Source: Entamoeba histolytica HM-1:IMSS (lineage: Eukaryota > Evosea > Mastigamoebida > Endamoebidae). Taken from it: a stretch of 64,000 nt of DNA. Within the stretch, counting starts at the first letter, position 1. The number at the start of each line of letters is the position of its first letter. The translations under genes and the position numbers were made by a program. The notes under the pieces are model-generated. The model had not been told where the DNA came from. It did no database searches and was given only the letters and a program-made list of their open reading frames with translations. The stretch covers positions 4,693 to 68,692 of the forward strand of contig NW_001914894.1 in the NCBI RefSeq assembly GCF_000208925.1, given 5' to 3'. This document shows, in pieces, positions 50,952 through 61,781 of this stretch.

Positions 50952-52448
50952 ATCCCTTGTTTATATTCGTACATTTAATTTTAGGTTTTTAAATACCTCT
51001 GCCAACTCATATGCTTTATTTTTAGTGCTTTGCTCCTGTTAGTCTTAGAACTCCTTATTCTTTGTCTTTTTTTTTTTTACTAAAAAATTATAATTTTATC
51101 TTTTTTTATTTTCAGTTCTCATGAACTGAAAATTTTGTATTAATTTCTCTTTTTTTTATGTAAAAAGTCTAAATAAAATTATTATTTTAATAAAAAGATG
51201 TATTTGGATTTTAATAATCAGGATTTTTAAATGGTTGAAAAATTCAAAAAATAGAAGCAAAAGTATGTTGATTGAAAGAGGAATTTGATATGAAAATTTT
51301 TTGAACCAAAAAATAGATTTTTTTAAAATAATAATGACTAATTAACCATGTAAAATTTGTGGATGAAATGAGGAATTTTTTTTATGAAACAGGAGAAAAA
51401 ATTAGGTTTATAAAACAACACAGACACTAAAAACGTAAGGGGTATTTAAGTTGTAAGTTTTTAATAATATAAAAAGAATAAAAGAATATGTAATAATAAA
51501 AAAGACACACTAAAAACTACATACAAAATAAAAATGAGTAATAACAATAATTGACAAATAACAAATATTTATTTCTAGTATATTGTTATTTAATTATAAT
51601 TTGAAATTAGGAATAAAACAGGTAATTGTTATTAGAATATAATTAAATATTTAAAATGAAATGACATTTTACTTTATGATAATAACTTTTTTATTAATTT
51701 TTTTTGATATATTTCTTTTCATTTACATACATTTTCTTTCTTTAACAAAAGAAATTTTTTGATATAATTCTTTCTTCTTCAAAAAAAGATATTGAAATTT
51801 AATGGTAATAATAAATATAACTAATTCTTTATAACTTACGAAAATTATTTCATGTTTTAGTAAAATAATTAATGTTCTTTCTTATAAGATATAATATTAT
51901 GATTTTATACATATTCAGTATAAAAATATATTTATAAAATCATACCAAGGAATATTGAAATAACAATCATATTTAAATAACCTTATTAGTGATTAGTTTA
52001 AAAAGTCAGGATATTATTCTATTAGAATGTATCATAAAATTTAAGAATATAATTTTATTCTCATCTTTATTTATATTTTTTGGTTTATTTAGTTTAATTT
52101 TCAAGTAAAAAATTTTTATTGGAATTGGAATAAATGTGGAAGTTGGAATTAAGAAGTTAATTTTGATTAAACCATAATAAAAATGATGGGAAATTTATTT
52201 CTAATAATTTTGCAAAAAGGCAATTTGAGTTATTTACAAACAAAGAACAAATTAAAATAAATTATAATACTCTTTACTTAAAATATTATAAACCATCTGA
52301 ATGAATTTTTTTTCTCTTAGAAAGAAATTAGTAAAACAACCACATTAAATATTTTAATAAATTACTTCATAAATTTCTATTTGATGAAAAAAAAAACAAC
52401 AACAAGAGTAAAAGAATTTTATTTATTATATTAGAAATTTAATGAAAG
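50952..52448. other. Long gene-free spacer (1.5 kb) with a TATA element and a 12-bp inverted repeat
   Basis: No gene, SINE or RNA is recognised. GTATTTAAAAAC on the minus strand at 50985-50996 is the C2 gene's TATA. A perfect 12-bp inverted repeat (51898-51909 and 51933-51944, TATGATTTTATA/TATAAAATCATA) has a 23-nt loop and may be chance in such AT-rich DNA. The far right is the 3' flank of the GBP-like gene. Confidence 0.5.
50985..50996 (-). promoter_or_regulatory. TATA-like element (GTATTTAAAAAC) of the C2 gene
   Basis: Minus strand, 34 bp upstream of the ATG at 50951. Close to the GTATTTAAAGG consensus. Confidence 0.6.
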
Positions 52449-54757
52449 TCACATAAAAAATTTGTAGAACAAAGTTGCAATAACTGAGAAAATAAGAATA
52501 ATTACTGTTGTAAATTTAAGTGTTGCATTTTTAATTTCAGTTTTATATTCATCTAAAATGAAATTTTCAACAACTTTATTACGAGTTTTTAAATCAGGAA
52601 TTGAGTTAGCAACAGCATCAGAATATAATTTTTTATATTCATTTTTTAAAGACCATGGATTAAAAAATGAATGATTTTCTTTTTTTATTTGTTTTCTAAT
52701 TCTATCAAAATCATGAAGAGTTATTTGAACAAACATTTCAGAATTTTGTTGGTCTAAACATTTCTTTTTTGAATTAATAAATAATTGTAATTCATTAAAA
52801 ATAGTTGTATAAGTTTCATCATTAATAAATTTCTTACAATTAAAATTCATTTTAAGTAAAATATTTTTTTCAATTTTAATAATAATTTCATTAAGTTGAC
52901 TATCAATTAATGGCATTTTAATTGTATTTATTTGTTCAATAAATTCATTCATTCTTTCATTTTTTTCATTTTGTAAAAATTGAACTAATTCTTTAAGATT
53001 TTTTTTAACTGTTTCTTCTTTTAAATTTATTAATTGATTTTCAATTTTATTTCTAATAATTGAAACTTCTTCCCAGTCATTAAATTTAGTAGTGTCTTTA
53101 TCAAAAAATAATAATGATTGATGAATTCTTTGATTAAGTTCATTAATAAGTTTATTATTTGGCATTAATTCAGTTTGAGTAGAGAATAAATTAATAATTT
53201 TTAATGCTATAGAATTTAATACTTCATTTAAAATGATTTTATTTTTATTAAATACTTCTTGAAATAGTTCTACTTTTATTCCTTCATCTATTTTTGTTGA
53301 ATGAAATTTATTAAAAATATTATCCATTCGTTGTTTATATTGCTTCTTTAATTGACTAATTATTATACTTAATTCTTTTTGATTTAATGGCATATTATTT
53401 GCGTTAATTAATTTTATTAATTCATTTTTATTCTTTTGTGCCTCTTCTTTAATATACTTTTGAATCTTTTCATCATTTATTTCTTTCATTTCTTTAATTG
53501 GTTTTGAAATATCTATTTCAATATCTTGTAAAACATTTTCTGTTAAATCTTTTATTCCAAATAACATTTTTTCAGCAATTCTTTTACAATTTTGTTTAAT
53601 AATTTCAATTTTAGTATTAATCTCTTCTTCAGTAAATACTATATTTTGTTCATTAATTTTATCTGTATTATTTTTGGCATAATCTAAAACTGATTCTTTT
53701 ACTGATAATTTTAATGATTTAATATATCCATTCCATACACTTGGAATTGCTGGAAATAAATTTTTATTTGCTGCATGTACATAAAAATTAATAGTACTAC
53801 AAAATTGTCGTGCTGATATTCCCACTCCTTTAATTACTTCTTGTATAGATCTTCTTAATATTTGAAGATCATTTAAAAATTCTTCATTTAAACATTGAAT
53901 TTTTAATTCTTTTAAATTGTCTTTATTTACATGAGGAAGGAATAATGTAAATGCTTTCATCTTTTCAAATAATTTCTGAAGCCTAATAGACTCATTTTCT
54001 GTATTCTTTTCTGATGTTGCCTTACCAAATTCTTTTCTTTGACTTGCTTCTAACAATGAAAAGAACCAACTTTCTGTCCTTTCATCTAAGGCATAATCCC
54101 GAACAACCCAAAATAATGGTGGAAATGAAACAAATGATTTAGTGAGATTTCCACTATTTTGTAATTCACTTTTTAAAGCAAATAATTGTGCCCTTCGTGA
54201 TAATAATTCAAGATAATCTAATTGTTGTTGATCAATAGTACGAATAGTGTTATAAATCATTAAGTTACTAGATAATGCAGCTATACTATATATCATTGCA
54301 TCATATGACTCTGTTGAATTTGCAAGACCACTTGAAAGACCTTCAGTATCTAAATAAATAATTCCTTCTTTCTCTGAAATAAATATTTGAATCCCTTGTG
54401 TAGTTGGTTTATTACTATTAACCACAGGAAAAATGTCTGTAATATTTGTTAGTGCATTTAATAAAAATGATTTACCAGAGTGATATGGACCAATAACAGA
54501 TATCACTTTCCCTATATGATGAGTTATTAAAAACGATTAAAAACAATGTAATTATCCAAACAATTTATTTGACTGGACAATAACTCACAAGCAGTTTGAT
54601 TATAAATTAATTTATCATGATTTACATTAGGATATACTAAAGTAGTAGGTTTAATTTGATGACTTAATTTAATACCATTATTACAATGAATTTTTCCATT
54701 TATACTATAAATGAAAAATAAGAAAAGAATAATGAATTGCATTACTTTAGGCATCAT
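52449..54757 (-). CDS. Guanylate-binding-protein-like large GTPase with signal peptide, two exons
   Basis: Exon 1 is 54757-54562, the intron is 54561-54512 (50 nt, GTTTGG...ATATAG) and exon 2 is 54511-52449, giving 752 residues. The joint makes SQINWKVISVIGPYHSGKS, restoring the beta-1 strand ahead of the P-loop (GPYHSGKS, 73-80). Switch region TTQG is near 101, DTEG at 120-123 and the RD guanine motif (FWVVRDYALD) at 203-204. These are GBP/atlastin hallmarks, followed by a long helical stalk and a C-terminal membrane span (about 728-748) ending KFFM. Residues 1-20 (MMPKVMQFIILFLFFIYSIN) look like a signal peptide or first membrane anchor. The 5' splice site differs from GTTTGT at its last base. 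If exon 2 alone were read from its GTG, the beta-1 strand would be lost. Confidence 0.82.
54512..54561 (-). other. Intron of the GBP-like GTPase gene
   Basis: 50 nt; minus strand begins GTTTGG, not the usual GTTTGT, and ends CATATAG. The joined codon is T+GG, Trp66, just before the P-loop. Confidence 0.8.
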
Positions 54758-54981
54758 TCTTTATTCTTTTTTTTAGTTCAGTTTTAGGATTGACTTAAAA
54801 ATAATATTAACTAAATATGTGTATTTCCAAATTGAAATTCAATTAAGTCTTGGTAAAAATTACTCAGAGTAACAAAGAAAAACCATTTGAACACATTTAA
54901 TTTTCAATTCCCTGGAAATTCAGAAAGAAAATGACTGAAAATAATAAATACTATATACATTAATAAAATTAACTATATATA

Positions 54982-55509
54982 TTAATAAAATAAAAACAAA
55001 CTAAAGAAACACGTGACTAAAATACTAAGGAAGTGTTGTTGGAGGAAAGAATGTTTAGGTATTGGAATATTATGTTTTGTTCCAACAACAAAACCTCTAG
55101 TAATATTTACAGTACTACGATGAGAAATAGTAAATGTTGGAGAATTTGAACGAAGTATAGTAAAAGTGTATTCAGTTACATTACCACAAACAATCATAAT
55201 AGATTTACCAACTAAAGTATTCTTAAAATTTACAAATCTAATAGCCGTGACAAACTGATTGGATATTGTAGTTATATTAACAAATAAGTTGTTGAAATTA
55301 ATTTTATAAAATTGAGAAAAACAAGGTGGTGGTTTATTAAACTTTCCAATATAAAAATCTTCATTTGCTACTTCATGTATTGTTAAATAATAATACGTTG
55401 ATTTCAATGGATCACTCACTGTCCATGTTCCATCAAATAAAACATTAAGTGTTTTTGTTAGTGGAAGACTTCTACATATTGAAATGAAGGTTATAAGAAG
55501 AAGTATCAT
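54982..55509 (-). CDS. Small secreted or GPI-anchored-like protein, unknown
   Basis: A 175-residue protein with a signal peptide (about residues 1-14) and a hydrophobic C-terminus running to the very end (about 159-175, HFLSILVTCFFSLFLFY), typical of a GPI-attachment signal or tail anchor. The middle is beta-rich and has several N-glycosylation sequons (NIT, NVT, NIT). Only a few Cys are present. No family recognised. It lies on the same strand and about 220 bp upstream of the GBP-like gene. Confidence 0.65.
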   Translation of the reverse strand: MILLLITFISICRSLPLTKTLNVLFDGTWTVSDPLKSTYYYLTIHEVANEDFYIGKFNKPPPCFSQFYKINFNNLFVNITTISNQFVTAIRFVNFKNTLVGKSIMIVCGNVTEYTFTILRSNSPTFTISHRSTVNITRGFVVGTKHNIPIPKHSFLQQHFLSILVTCFFSLFLFY

Positions 55510-55681
55510 TTCAATAAATTTCCTTTTTCTTTTCTTTTTTTGTTATTTTTTATTTTTTATCTACTTTTATAAATATTTTTTCTGTATTATCCATTAATTT
55601 TAAATAAAATAATGAATATTAAAGTAATTTGTTAAAAAAAAATAATAATAAAAAAAAAAATTAAAACTAAAAAGAAATAAA

Positions 55682-57019
55682 ATGGTTGTGTTACTTACTT
55701 TCTGTATTCTTTTACCAATTATTATCTTAATTTTATTAATTTTAAGATTTAAATACCAAAAAAAGAGGACTATAGCTTTCTTCCATCCTAATTGTTCTGC
55801 TGGAGGAGGAGGAGAAATGGTACTATGGGTTATAATTAAAGTTCTTCTTCAATCATTCCCTAATTATTCTATTGTTATCTTTACTGCTGATACATCTCCA
55901 AAAGATAAGATATTAGAAAAAGTAAAGTCAACATTTGGTTTTGATTTCTTAGACTGTAACATTAAGTTCTATCAAATCAAACATAGTTATTCTTTAGTTA
56001 TAAAAAAATATCCCTTTTTAACTTTATTCTTTCAAGCAATTGGTTCAATGATTTGTTGTTTTGATGCATTAATTAAATGCAATGCAGAATATTTCTTTGA
56101 CACTACAGGATGTGCATTTACTTATCCATTTGCATGGTTAGCAGGTGCAAAGATTATGACTTATACTCATTATCCTACTATATCAACTGATATGCTTAAT
56201 GTAGTTCAAAAGAGAGAAGTTAGTATTAACAATACAAATACAATTGCACGTAGTTCAATACTTTCAACTATGAAAGTCTTTTATTATAAAATATTTGCTT
56301 ACCTTTATTACTTAGTTGGAAATTTAGCTTCTTTAGTCTTTGTTAATGGAACTTGGACTAAAAACCATATTTCTCAATTATGGAAAATTCAACCTCACTT
56401 ACTCTATCCTCCATGTGATATTAATGTATCTAATCTAAATGAAAAAAATTCATCTTGTCATCTTATCATTTCTATAGGACAATTTAGACCTGAAAAAAGA
56501 CATTTAGTGCAAATAGAAGCTATCAATATTTTAGTACAAGAACATCCTGAAATTAAAAATAAAATAAAATTCGTAGTTATTGGTGGAGCTCGTGATGCAG
56601 AAGACCTTAAACGTAAAGAAGAAGTTATTAAAACAATTGAAAAAGACAAATTAACTGACATTATTACAGTGCCTGAAAGTACTTCATATGAACAAAAAAT
56701 TGAATATCTAAAGAATGCTGAGATTGGTCTTCACACTATGGTTAATGAACATTTTGGTATTTGTGTGGTAGAGTATATGGGATTTGGAGTTATTCCTGTT
56801 GCTCATAAAAGTGCTGGACCAGAATTAGATATTGTTGATGATCAATGTGGTTATCTTGCAACAACACCTAAAGAATATGCAGATGCTATTTTCAAGATTA
56901 TAAATGATCCAGAAAAGACTGCTCAAATGAGACAAGCCGCAATTCAAAAAGCTAAAAAGTTTTCAGTCTCGGCTTTTGAAAAACAGTGTGAAAAAGAATT
57001 ACTTGAATTTTTGAAATAA
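55682..57019 (+). CDS. ALG11: ALG11 alpha-1,2-mannosyltransferase
   Basis: A 445-residue GT4-family glycosyltransferase. A membrane anchor at about 2-21 precedes FFHPNCSAGGGGEMVLWV (about 33-50), the ALG11 signature near the nucleotide-sugar site. The C-terminal half has the GT4 GXFRPEKRH-type loop (GQFRPEKRH, about 265-273) and an E-x7-E-like element in VNEHFGICVVEYMGFG (about 360-375). ALG11 adds two alpha-1,2 mannoses from GDP-Man to Man3GlcNAc2-PP-dolichol on the cytosolic ER face. Entamoeba is known to stop its lipid-linked glycan at Man5GlcNAc2, so this may be the last step before transfer by the oligosaccharyltransferase (ribophorin I is in this window). Confidence 0.92.
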   Translation: MVVLLTFCILLPIIILILLILRFKYQKKRTIAFFHPNCSAGGGGEMVLWVIIKVLLQSFPNYSIVIFTADTSPKDKILEKVKSTFGFDFLDCNIKFYQIKHSYSLVIKKYPFLTLFFQAIGSMICCFDALIKCNAEYFFDTTGCAFTYPFAWLAGAKIMTYTHYPTISTDMLNVVQKREVSINNTNTIARSSILSTMKVFYYKIFAYLYYLVGNLASLVFVNGTWTKNHISQLWKIQPHLLYPPCDINVSNLNEKNSSCHLIISIGQFRPEKRHLVQIEAINILVQEHPEIKNKIKFVVIGGARDAEDLKRKEEVIKTIEKDKLTDIITVPESTSYEQKIEYLKNAEIGLHTMVNEHFGICVVEYMGFGVIPVAHKSAGPELDIVDDQCGYLATTPKEYADAIFKIINDPEKTAQMRQAAIQKAKKFSVSAFEKQCEKELLEFLK

Positions 57020-57135
57020 CACAATTTATTTGTTTTCTTAATATTTTAATATATTTCATTGTTATTATTTAAAACAAATAATTCTTTATTACAACGATAA
57101 ACACAATCTCAAAAAGAAAAGAATAATTTTTAACA

Positions 57136-59748
57136 ATGAAGCCACAAGGAAAATATGATTTTTTAAATATGGAAGGACCTAAAGGTTATATTGCTGGTTC
57201 GTTAAGAGAAGACACAGGTTTTATTACTCAAAATGATATTGGTCCAGCTAGGACATTAATGGTTGGTGAAGGAAATTTTGATGATGAACCTGAAGAAGAA
57301 AATGGTGTTAATGATGAAATTGCTGAAAAGACATATGAGATTGTAGAAAAGAGAATGGAAGAACGAAGAAAAAAAAGAAAAGAAATAAGAGAAAAGAAAG
57401 AACAGGAAGAATATGAAAAAAAACATCCAACTATTTCTCAACAATTTGCAGATATCAAGGATGAAATAAAGAAAATGAGTCTTGAAGATTGGATGAAAAT
57501 TCCTGAGGCAACAGGAAGAAGAAATCAGAAAGTCCAAAATGAGTTTTTAGAAGGTAGACATATGCCATTACCTGATACTGTGATTGTATCTAATTATAAT
57601 CTTAATCAAATTAAAGGAACAATTATTCCTACTCAAACAGATCTCATTCAATTAGGAAATACTAGAAAAAAAACATTACAATTAAGTCTTGACGGATCAA
57701 AAACTTCTATAAGTTCAGTTGATGTTAATGGATATCTTACAGAATTAGGACAAAATCAAGAATTAACAGAAAATGATGTTACACAAATTAAACAATATAA
57801 ATTTTTATTTAAATCAATGAGAACAACAAAACCTCAATTAGCTGTTGGATGGATTCAATCAGCATTGATAGAAGAAAGTTTAGGTCATCTTTCTGCAGCA
57901 AGAAAACTTATTATGGAAGGAACTCAAAAATGTCCAAATAGTGATGAAATTTGGTTACAAGCAATTAGACTTCATCCTATAGAAGTAAGAAGTGATATTT
58001 GTGCAAGTGCAATAGCTGTGCTTCCAAAGAAACCATCGTTATGGCTTGAAGCAATTGAACTTGAAAAAAATATTATTGAAAAAAGAAAAATTGCACATAA
58101 AGGATTAGAATTTGTAAGCAATTCAATTGAATTATGGAAGAAAACTATTGAATTAGAAGATGGAGAAATACAAAAACAAACAATGAAACAAGCTGTTGAA
58201 ACTTTACCACAATGTGTTGAACTATGGATTATCTTTGCTGAAAAAGAGAGTTATGAAAATAGTAAAAAGATTTTAAATCAAAGTCTTAAAATTCTTCCCA
58301 AAGAACCTCTTATTTGGATTGCTGCAGCAAGGATAGAAGAAATAAAAGGACATAATCCCGAAAAAGCAATTGGTATTATTAAAAAAGCATTAAAATATTT
58401 TGATAAAGAAAATCTTTCTATTGAAAAAAATATTTGGATTGATGAAGGAGTAAAATATATTAATGAAGCAAAAGCTACATTAAAAGGAATTATTGAATAT
58501 ATAATCGATTATAAAGAAAAGGATTTAATTTCTTTTTGGAAACATATAGAACAAACATATTCAAATGATGAAATTACTAAAATGATTTATCAACATGCAG
58601 TACAAGTACAACCTCAAAATGATGAATTATGGATGGAACTCATTCGTGTATGTGGGAATGATGAAAAAGAAATTGAAGTTGTATTTCAACATGCTATTGA
58701 TGTAATTGACAGTGAAGAAATATGGAAAAAATTTGTTGAATGGTGTATGAAAAGAACACCTTCTATTGCACAGTCTTTATTACAAAAGATAATTAATAAA
58801 GGCAAAGGAGGTGAGAGTGTATGGCTTGGAATAATTGATCTAGAACTAAATCAAAATCATTTATTAGAAGCATTTAATTATGTTCAACAAGGAATAAAAA
58901 TTTGTAAGTCTATAAGACTTATTAAAAAAGGAATTAAAATTGCTTTGTCATTAAAAGATGAAGAAAAAGAAAATGAAATGATTCTTTCTGGTGATTCTAT
59001 TGATCCTCAAAATGTTGGATTAATCTTATTTAAGATAAAAAGAGAAATAAGAAAACAAAATTTTATTAACGCAAGAAAAATCTATGAAAATGCTTTAAAA
59101 TTAAATGAAACATCTGTAAAGTTATGGGATGCAGCTGCTCAATGTGAACTTCATCAACCTGGATCTTTCTCTGTTAGCAAAGCCAGAACAATTTATGAGA
59201 GAGGAAAGAACAAAAATCCTACGAGTCAAGACTTGTGGATTTCCTTAATTCATTTTGAAAGAGAAAATGGAAACAAAAAAGTTTCAGATTCATATTTATC
59301 AGAGGGAATAAAAGTATGCAAATCTAATGGAAAATTATGGAAAGAAATTATCCAAACATCTCCAATTAATAAAAAGAAAACTACTTGTTCTGATGCATTA
59401 AGAGCTTTTGAAGGAAGAGACAAAGATGTTGATTATGCCAATGTTGTATTTGCTGTTGCAGAGTTTCTTTATAATAGTGGTAAAAAAGAAAAAGCAGAAG
59501 AATGGTTTAGAAAGGTCATTTTTATTGATCCAAATTATGGAGATGCATGGATTTGGATTTACAAAATTATTTATGAGAAAAAAGGAAAAATAACAGACTT
59601 TGAAATGAAGAAAAAAGATTGTATTGAAAAGTGTAGTTTATGTGAACATAAAAAAGGATTAATATGGTCTCAAGTCAAACGAAGAAATGAATGTTGTCAA
59701 TATTCTATTGAAGAGATACTTGAGAAAGGGAGATTAGCTATAAATTAG
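57136..59748 (+). CDS. PRP6: U5 snRNP splicing factor PRP6 (HAT-repeat protein)
   Basis: An 870-residue protein. The PRP1 N-terminal domain (about 12-140) holds GYIAGSLREDTGFITQNDIGPAR and the HPTISQQFADIK...LEDWMKIPE segment. Residues about 220-850 are HAT/TPR-like helical repeats with W..A...E motifs, as in PRPF6 (941 residues in human). PRP6 bridges U5 and U4/U6 in the tri-snRNP. With CWC22 it shows that Entamoeba keeps a full spliceosome for its few introns. The start is the first ATG; no signal peptide. Confidence 0.9.
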   Translation: MKPQGKYDFLNMEGPKGYIAGSLREDTGFITQNDIGPARTLMVGEGNFDDEPEEENGVNDEIAEKTYEIVEKRMEERRKKRKEIREKKEQEEYEKKHPTISQQFADIKDEIKKMSLEDWMKIPEATGRRNQKVQNEFLEGRHMPLPDTVIVSNYNLNQIKGTIIPTQTDLIQLGNTRKKTLQLSLDGSKTSISSVDVNGYLTELGQNQELTENDVTQIKQYKFLFKSMRTTKPQLAVGWIQSALIEESLGHLSAARKLIMEGTQKCPNSDEIWLQAIRLHPIEVRSDICASAIAVLPKKPSLWLEAIELEKNIIEKRKIAHKGLEFVSNSIELWKKTIELEDGEIQKQTMKQAVETLPQCVELWIIFAEKESYENSKKILNQSLKILPKEPLIWIAAARIEEIKGHNPEKAIGIIKKALKYFDKENLSIEKNIWIDEGVKYINEAKATLKGIIEYIIDYKEKDLISFWKHIEQTYSNDEITKMIYQHAVQVQPQNDELWMELIRVCGNDEKEIEVVFQHAIDVIDSEEIWKKFVEWCMKRTPSIAQSLLQKIINKGKGGESVWLGIIDLELNQNHLLEAFNYVQQGIKICKSIRLIKKGIKIALSLKDEEKENEMILSGDSIDPQNVGLILFKIKREIRKQNFINARKIYENALKLNETSVKLWDAAAQCELHQPGSFSVSKARTIYERGKNKNPTSQDLWISLIHFERENGNKKVSDSYLSEGIKVCKSNGKLWKEIIQTSPINKKKTTCSDALRAFEGRDKDVDYANVVFAVAEFLYNSGKKEKAEEWFRKVIFIDPNYGDAWIWIYKIIYEKKGKITDFEMKKKDCIEKCSLCEHKKGLIWSQVKRRNECCQYSIEEILEKGRLAIN

Positions 59749-59894
59749 ATAAATATATTAAAATTATTGTGATAAATGATATTCATTGGTTTGAATAAAA
59801 AAAGAAAAGAAAAGAATGTGAAAAGAAAAATTCCAAGAGAAAGGAAAAAGAATCTCATCTTGAAAATTTTCATGAGAACTAAATAATTTGATTA

Positions 59895-61682
59895 ATGGAA
59901 ACTGGTCTTCTTGGTCATGCTGAACAAAAAGCACCAACCTCATTACAAAAATGTATATTGGGGTTAGTTGCATTACTAATTATTTTCCAAGCATTTGTAC
60001 TTATTTTTATATTTACTTCTGGATATGTCACACTTGATAATTATAAACTATCTGCACAAAACATAATGGATAAAGCCGTTCAAGATGTCGATGAGGGATT
60101 AACTCAACCTACATTACCAACATCATTTGTTACACCTTACCAACTCCCACGATATTGTCAATATAATAGAGGAACATGTTGGGCATTAGCTACCATTGGT
60201 CTTTTGGAACAATCATATAGAGATAATGGTATTAGAAAAGGATTTCTTAAAGAAAATGAATATCTTAGACTATCACCTCAAGCATATGCTATTGATGTTT
60301 TAAATCAATGTGCTTTACACCCAGAAGCTTGTCCAGGCAAACTAGGAATTAATAATTCAACAGAAGGAGGATATGTAGAATGGTTATATGCATTCACTGA
60401 TTTATATGACAAAGTTATTCCAGAAAGTGCTTGTCCATATGCACAAGAAAATGAAGGTCAATGGGAATGTGTTGATAAAGAAAAGAAACAAGCAAGTAAT
60501 CCAATAAAATTCAATGTTACTAGTATAACTACTAAAAGAAATATTTATGATGTTAAAAAATTATTAGTTGACACAAATAAACCTGTTGCATTTGATTCAT
60601 CATTAATCATTGGACAATATGCTATCCCAACTGCTGGACATGAAATGTTAAGAGCATTTGTAAAGAATGTAGACAATTGTCCAAATAGTAATAATGAAGA
60701 ATGTATGTATCTTGAACAACATGAAATGAATCCAGATGGAGAATTCTTTATTGAAGATACAAAAGCTGCTAGTGAAGGAGGACATGCAATGAATATTGTT
60801 GGATATAATGATCATTTTGTTAATAAAGATGGAACTAAAGGAGCATTTATTGTAAGAAATTCATGGTTAGAGGCTGTTTATGATTATGACGCTAATCAAT
60901 GGATTTTCCCAGAAGAAAAGCAAAGAAAGAAATTTAATGTTAAAGCAAATAAACTCCCACCACCAACACCTAGAAATTATTATAGAGGATCTCATTCATC
61001 AAAATATATAATGCAAGAAATTTCAGAATGGGACGAACGTATTTTATGTCCAAATCCAAATAATATTCAAAATTGGGATTCATGTGTCAATTTGGCTGTT
61101 GGACCTACTAAACAAGGAGTTAGACAAAATATTCCAGATTCATCAGCATGTTTCAATCAAACGTTTATGATGGAATATGCTAAGAATTATCGTAGACCAA
61201 TGGAATTTAGATGTTTGAATCAATTTACAAGTGAATTATGTAGTGAAGAAGATTTAGATGGATCAAGATTCTTCTTGACACATAAATCACAATCTATTCA
61301 CAATCCTAATTTGGTTAATTTCTGTATGTTAAGAGTAAATAAAACTGATATCACTCAACAAAAAGAATTTTGTGCTAATGATGTTCCATTTGATTATGTT
61401 GAATTCTTATTTATGCCAGCAAGAGAATATATGGATTTATTACAAAATAATGAAGATTATTGTGGATTCCATATTTGGCCTTATAGTTACATCGAAAGAA
61501 ATCAAAAATACAGAGGATTCTTTGATGTAATTCATTTTGACATCACCTGGGATGATCGTTCTTATTTAGCTAATAAAGAAAAAGGATTTGATTATCAGTA
61601 CATTGACTCATCTACAAAGGACCAAACTGATTTCCCTAAATTCATTGGACCAGAACCTTATCAAAAGAGATTCACTGAATGA
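59895..61682 (+). CDS. Type C membrane-anchored papain-like cysteine peptidase
   Basis: A 595-residue type II membrane protein: a short cytosolic head, a membrane span at about 19-42, then a C1A peptidase domain with no separate prodomain. Catalytic residues are Q89 and C95 (in NRGTCWALATIG), H297 (GGHAMNIVGYND) and N322 (VRNSW). This anchor-without-prodomain layout is that of the E. histolytica EhCP-C subfamily. The long C-terminal part (about 350-595) is Cys-containing and has no family I can name. The membrane anchor implies a surface or endolysosomal location. A GAACT element is at 59876-59880, only 14 bp before the ATG. Confidence 0.85.
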   Translation: METGLLGHAEQKAPTSLQKCILGLVALLIIFQAFVLIFIFTSGYVTLDNYKLSAQNIMDKAVQDVDEGLTQPTLPTSFVTPYQLPRYCQYNRGTCWALATIGLLEQSYRDNGIRKGFLKENEYLRLSPQAYAIDVLNQCALHPEACPGKLGINNSTEGGYVEWLYAFTDLYDKVIPESACPYAQENEGQWECVDKEKKQASNPIKFNVTSITTKRNIYDVKKLLVDTNKPVAFDSSLIIGQYAIPTAGHEMLRAFVKNVDNCPNSNNEECMYLEQHEMNPDGEFFIEDTKAASEGGHAMNIVGYNDHFVNKDGTKGAFIVRNSWLEAVYDYDANQWIFPEEKQRKKFNVKANKLPPPTPRNYYRGSHSSKYIMQEISEWDERILCPNPNNIQNWDSCVNLAVGPTKQGVRQNIPDSSACFNQTFMMEYAKNYRRPMEFRCLNQFTSELCSEEDLDGSRFFLTHKSQSIHNPNLVNFCMLRVNKTDITQQKEFCANDVPFDYVEFLFMPAREYMDLLQNNEDYCGFHIWPYSYIERNQKYRGFFDVIHFDITWDDRSYLANKEKGFDYQYIDSSTKDQTDFPKFIGPEPYQKRFTE

Positions 61683-61781
61683 ATTATTTTTTAATATTTC
61701 ATAATTTTTTTTTTGAAGTCATTTAGATTTAAAAGAAAAATAAAAAAAAACTAAAATAATCTAATAATAAATAGTTTAGGT

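Noticed and set aside
54504..54506. GTG start for the GBP-like GTPase
   Set aside because: Non-ATG starts are not expected. The spliced exon 1 supplies an ATG and the missing first strand.
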